A program made the position numbers and the translations under genes. Shown piece by piece: positions 62,864-64,000 of a DNA stretch of 64,000 nt; positions within the stretch are counted from its first letter, which is position 1; each line of letters begins with the position of its first letter. The notes under the pieces were generated by a model, which saw only the letters and a program-made list of their open reading frames with translations, ran no database searches and had not been told where the DNA came from. The DNA comes from Sideroxyarcus emersonii (GTDB lineage: Bacteria; Pseudomonadota; Gammaproteobacteria; Burkholderiales; Gallionellaceae), in NCBI RefSeq assembly GCF_021654335.1, contig NZ_AP023423.1, positions 1,024,001-1,088,000 on the forward strand, read 5' to 3'.

Positions 62864-63472
62864 TCACTCTTTTAACGCAATTTTGACGCTCTGGCGTGCG
62901 GAGAGCCGGTTGAACCAGGAGGCGAGGTTGGGATGCGCGCTGCGCCAGTCGCGTTCGGGCTGCCGCAAGTCGAGATAGATCATCGCGCTGGCCAGCGCCA
63001 GGTCGGCCAGTGTGAGGTTGTCCCCCTCGCACCATTCGCGCTGTCCCAGCTGTCCTGCGATGTGCTGCAAAGTGCGTGTGATGGCATTCAGGTGCAGGTC
63101 GAGCGTGGCCTGGTCCTGCTTTTCAATCGGGCGGAGGCGCTCGCCGCGCACCACGACGGCCGAATCCATGATGCCGTCCGCCAGCGCTTCGCCGCGTTTG
63201 ACGCGCATCCTGGCCAGCGCATCGTGGCGCGGAATCAGGATGGGGGTATCGTTCAATGTATCCGCATATTCGGCGATCACGGGCGAATCGAACACGCAGG
63301 TGCCATCGTCGAGGATCAGCGCGGGGATGCGCCCGAGCGGATTGACGCGATAGGCCTCGCTGTTCGGGTCGCTCGGGGGATCGACCACATAGGTGTGCGG
63401 GAGGTTCTTTTCCAGCAGCACCAGGCGCACCTTGCGCACGTAGGGGCTGGTGTTCGAGCCGATCAGCCTCAT
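62864..63472 (-). CDS. Glutathione S-transferase family protein
   Basis: 202 residues. N-terminal thioredoxin-like half ([26 protein letters not shown] and [26 protein letters not shown]) and alpha-helical C-terminal half ([24 protein letters not shown]). Glutathione-binding S of the FDSPVI motif is present. Substrate unknown. Its ATG overlaps the PhoH-like stop (ATGA), so it is coupled to it. Confidence 0.92.
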   Translation of the reverse strand: MRLIGSNTSPYVRKVRLVLLEKNLPHTYVVDPPSDPNSEAYRVNPLGRIPALILDDGTCVFDSPVIAEYADTLNDTPILIPRHDALARMRVKRGEALADGIMDSAVVVRGERLRPIEKQDQATLDLHLNAITRTLQHIAGQLGQREWCEGDNLTLADLALASAMIYLDLRQPERDWRSAHPNLASWFNRLSARQSVKIALKE

Positions 63473-64000
63473 AGCACTTCGGCAGCGTGGTCGGCGAGGC
63501 GCGAACGTTCGCCGCGCTGCAGGGTGACATGGCCGCTGTGCGCCCAGCCCTTGAACCGGTCGACCACGTAGGTCAGGCCGGAGCTGCCTTCGGTCAGGTA
63601 GGGCGTGTCGATCTGTGCGATGTTGCCCATGCACACCACCTTGGTGCCGGGGCCGGCGCGCGTGATCAGCGTCTTCATCTGCTTGGGCGTCAGGTTCTGC
63701 GCCTCGTCGATGATCAGGTACTTGTTGAGGAAGGTGCGGCCGCGCATGAAGTTGAGCGACTTGATCTTGATGCGCGAGCGGATCAGGTCGCGCGTGGCGG
63801 CGCGGCCCCATTCGCCGCCTTCGTCGTCCGACTTGTTGAGCACGTCCAGGTTGTCGTCCAGTGCGCCCATCCACGGCGACATCTTCTCTTCCTCGGTGCC
63901 CGGCAGGAAGCCGATGTCTTCGCCCACCGGCACGGTGACGCGAGTCATGATGATCTCGGAATAGAGCTTGTGCTCCAGCGTCTGCATCAGGCCGGCAGCC
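63469..64000 (-). CDS. PhoH-family ATPase (C-terminal part)
   Basis: The last ~177 residues of a PhoH-like protein; its start lies outside the window. Visible: the Walker B region FLNKYLIIDEAQNLTPKQMKTLITRAGPGTKVVCMGNIAQIDTPYLTEGSSGL and the preceding PVGEDIGFLPGTEEEKMSPWMGAL. This layout matches the PIN-PhoH (PhoH2/YlaK) type of RNA helicase/RNase. The Walker A and PIN part should be to the right of the window. Confidence 0.9.
   Translation of the reverse strand, partial: AAGLMQTLEHKLYSEIIMTRVTVPVGEDIGFLPGTEEEKMSPWMGALDDNLDVLNKSDDEGGEWGRAATRDLIRSRIKIKSLNFMRGRTFLNKYLIIDEAQNLTPKQMKTLITRAGPGTKVVCMGNIAQIDTPYLTEGSSGLTYVVDRFKGWAHSGHVTLQRGERSRLADHAAEVL

Noticed and set aside
1..64000. tRNA, rRNA or CRISPR array
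   Set aside because: No cloverleaf with CCA-type ends, no rRNA-like stretch and no regular direct repeats with spacers were noticed by eye; a tRNAscan or repeat finder could still reveal a weak one.

Overview
The window is a stretch of bacterial chromosome, about 57-60% GC by eye, that reads as a betaproteobacterium. Gene content and order (nuoH-N followed by a NUDIX gene, msrB-yciB-yciI-ppiC, bamD/rluD/pgeF, several c-di-GMP proteins, cytochrome b561-YceI) fit the Nitrosomonadales/Gallionellaceae neighbourhood. That placement is inference from protein character, not a database match. I see no rRNA, tRNA, CRISPR array, transposase or intact prophage.

Layout. 1-6.9 kb: the end of the complex I operon (nuoH partial, I, J, K, L, M, N), closed by a hairpin. 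6.9-9.0 kb: a NUDIX hydrolase, then an ammonium transporter with a sigma-54 promoter and two NtrC-type sites, then a 32-residue membrane micro-protein. 9.3-14.1 kb: an accessory stretch with an unknown lipoprotein, a FixJ-type regulator with a cysteine-rich insert, a nitroreductase, several very small membrane proteins and a class I cytochrome c. 14.2-16.5 kb: cytochrome b561, YceI and FecR-domain genes on the minus strand. 16.7-24.2 kb: htpX, mlaA, a micro-protein, a winged-helix/GIY-YIG-like pair, NUDIX, bamD back to back with rluD, pgeF and an MFS carrier. 24.3-31.8 kb: an MCP-PilZ receptor, ZIP transporter, rimO, a cysteine-cluster protein, crcB with DUF190, a DUF2934 protein, and the nnrD-DUF2937-spermidine-synthase-like group. 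31.9-35.9 kb: purL, carrying an in-frame palindromic insertion.

36-48.6 kb is the most interesting part: KTSC/rhodanese, OmpA-like, PAS, rhodanese, beta-barrel and PAS-GGDEF-EAL genes, a two-gene spanin-like cassette without a phage, a second micro-protein and a membrane PAS-GGDEF protein. Five minus-strand genes here share one strong promoter type (TTGACA-17/18-TA[C/A]AGT). Three of them also share a conserved leader of about 90 nt, with no known riboswitch that I recognise. 48.6-54.7 kb: a kinase-HDOD-GAF protein, djlA, an unknown lipoprotein and a MASE1-PAS-GGDEF protein. 54.8-60.5 kb: a complete RND efflux operon preceded by an operator-like triple repeat. 60.6-64 kb: ppiC-like, yciI, yciB, msrB, GST and the C-terminal part of a PhoH-family ATPase.

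How the genes relate: energy conservation (complex I, cytochromes), envelope upkeep (BamD, MlaA, HtpX, DjlA, PpiC, RND pump) and c-di-GMP signalling (three GGDEF proteins, a PilZ receptor) dominate. The best candidates for something undescribed are (i) two paralogous transcription units for 37- and 40-residue membrane micro-proteins at 18.7 and 44.5 kb, which share a 13-bp upstream motif, the protein core and the terminator hairpin, and (ii) the leader family at 37.1, 40.1 and 48.5 kb.
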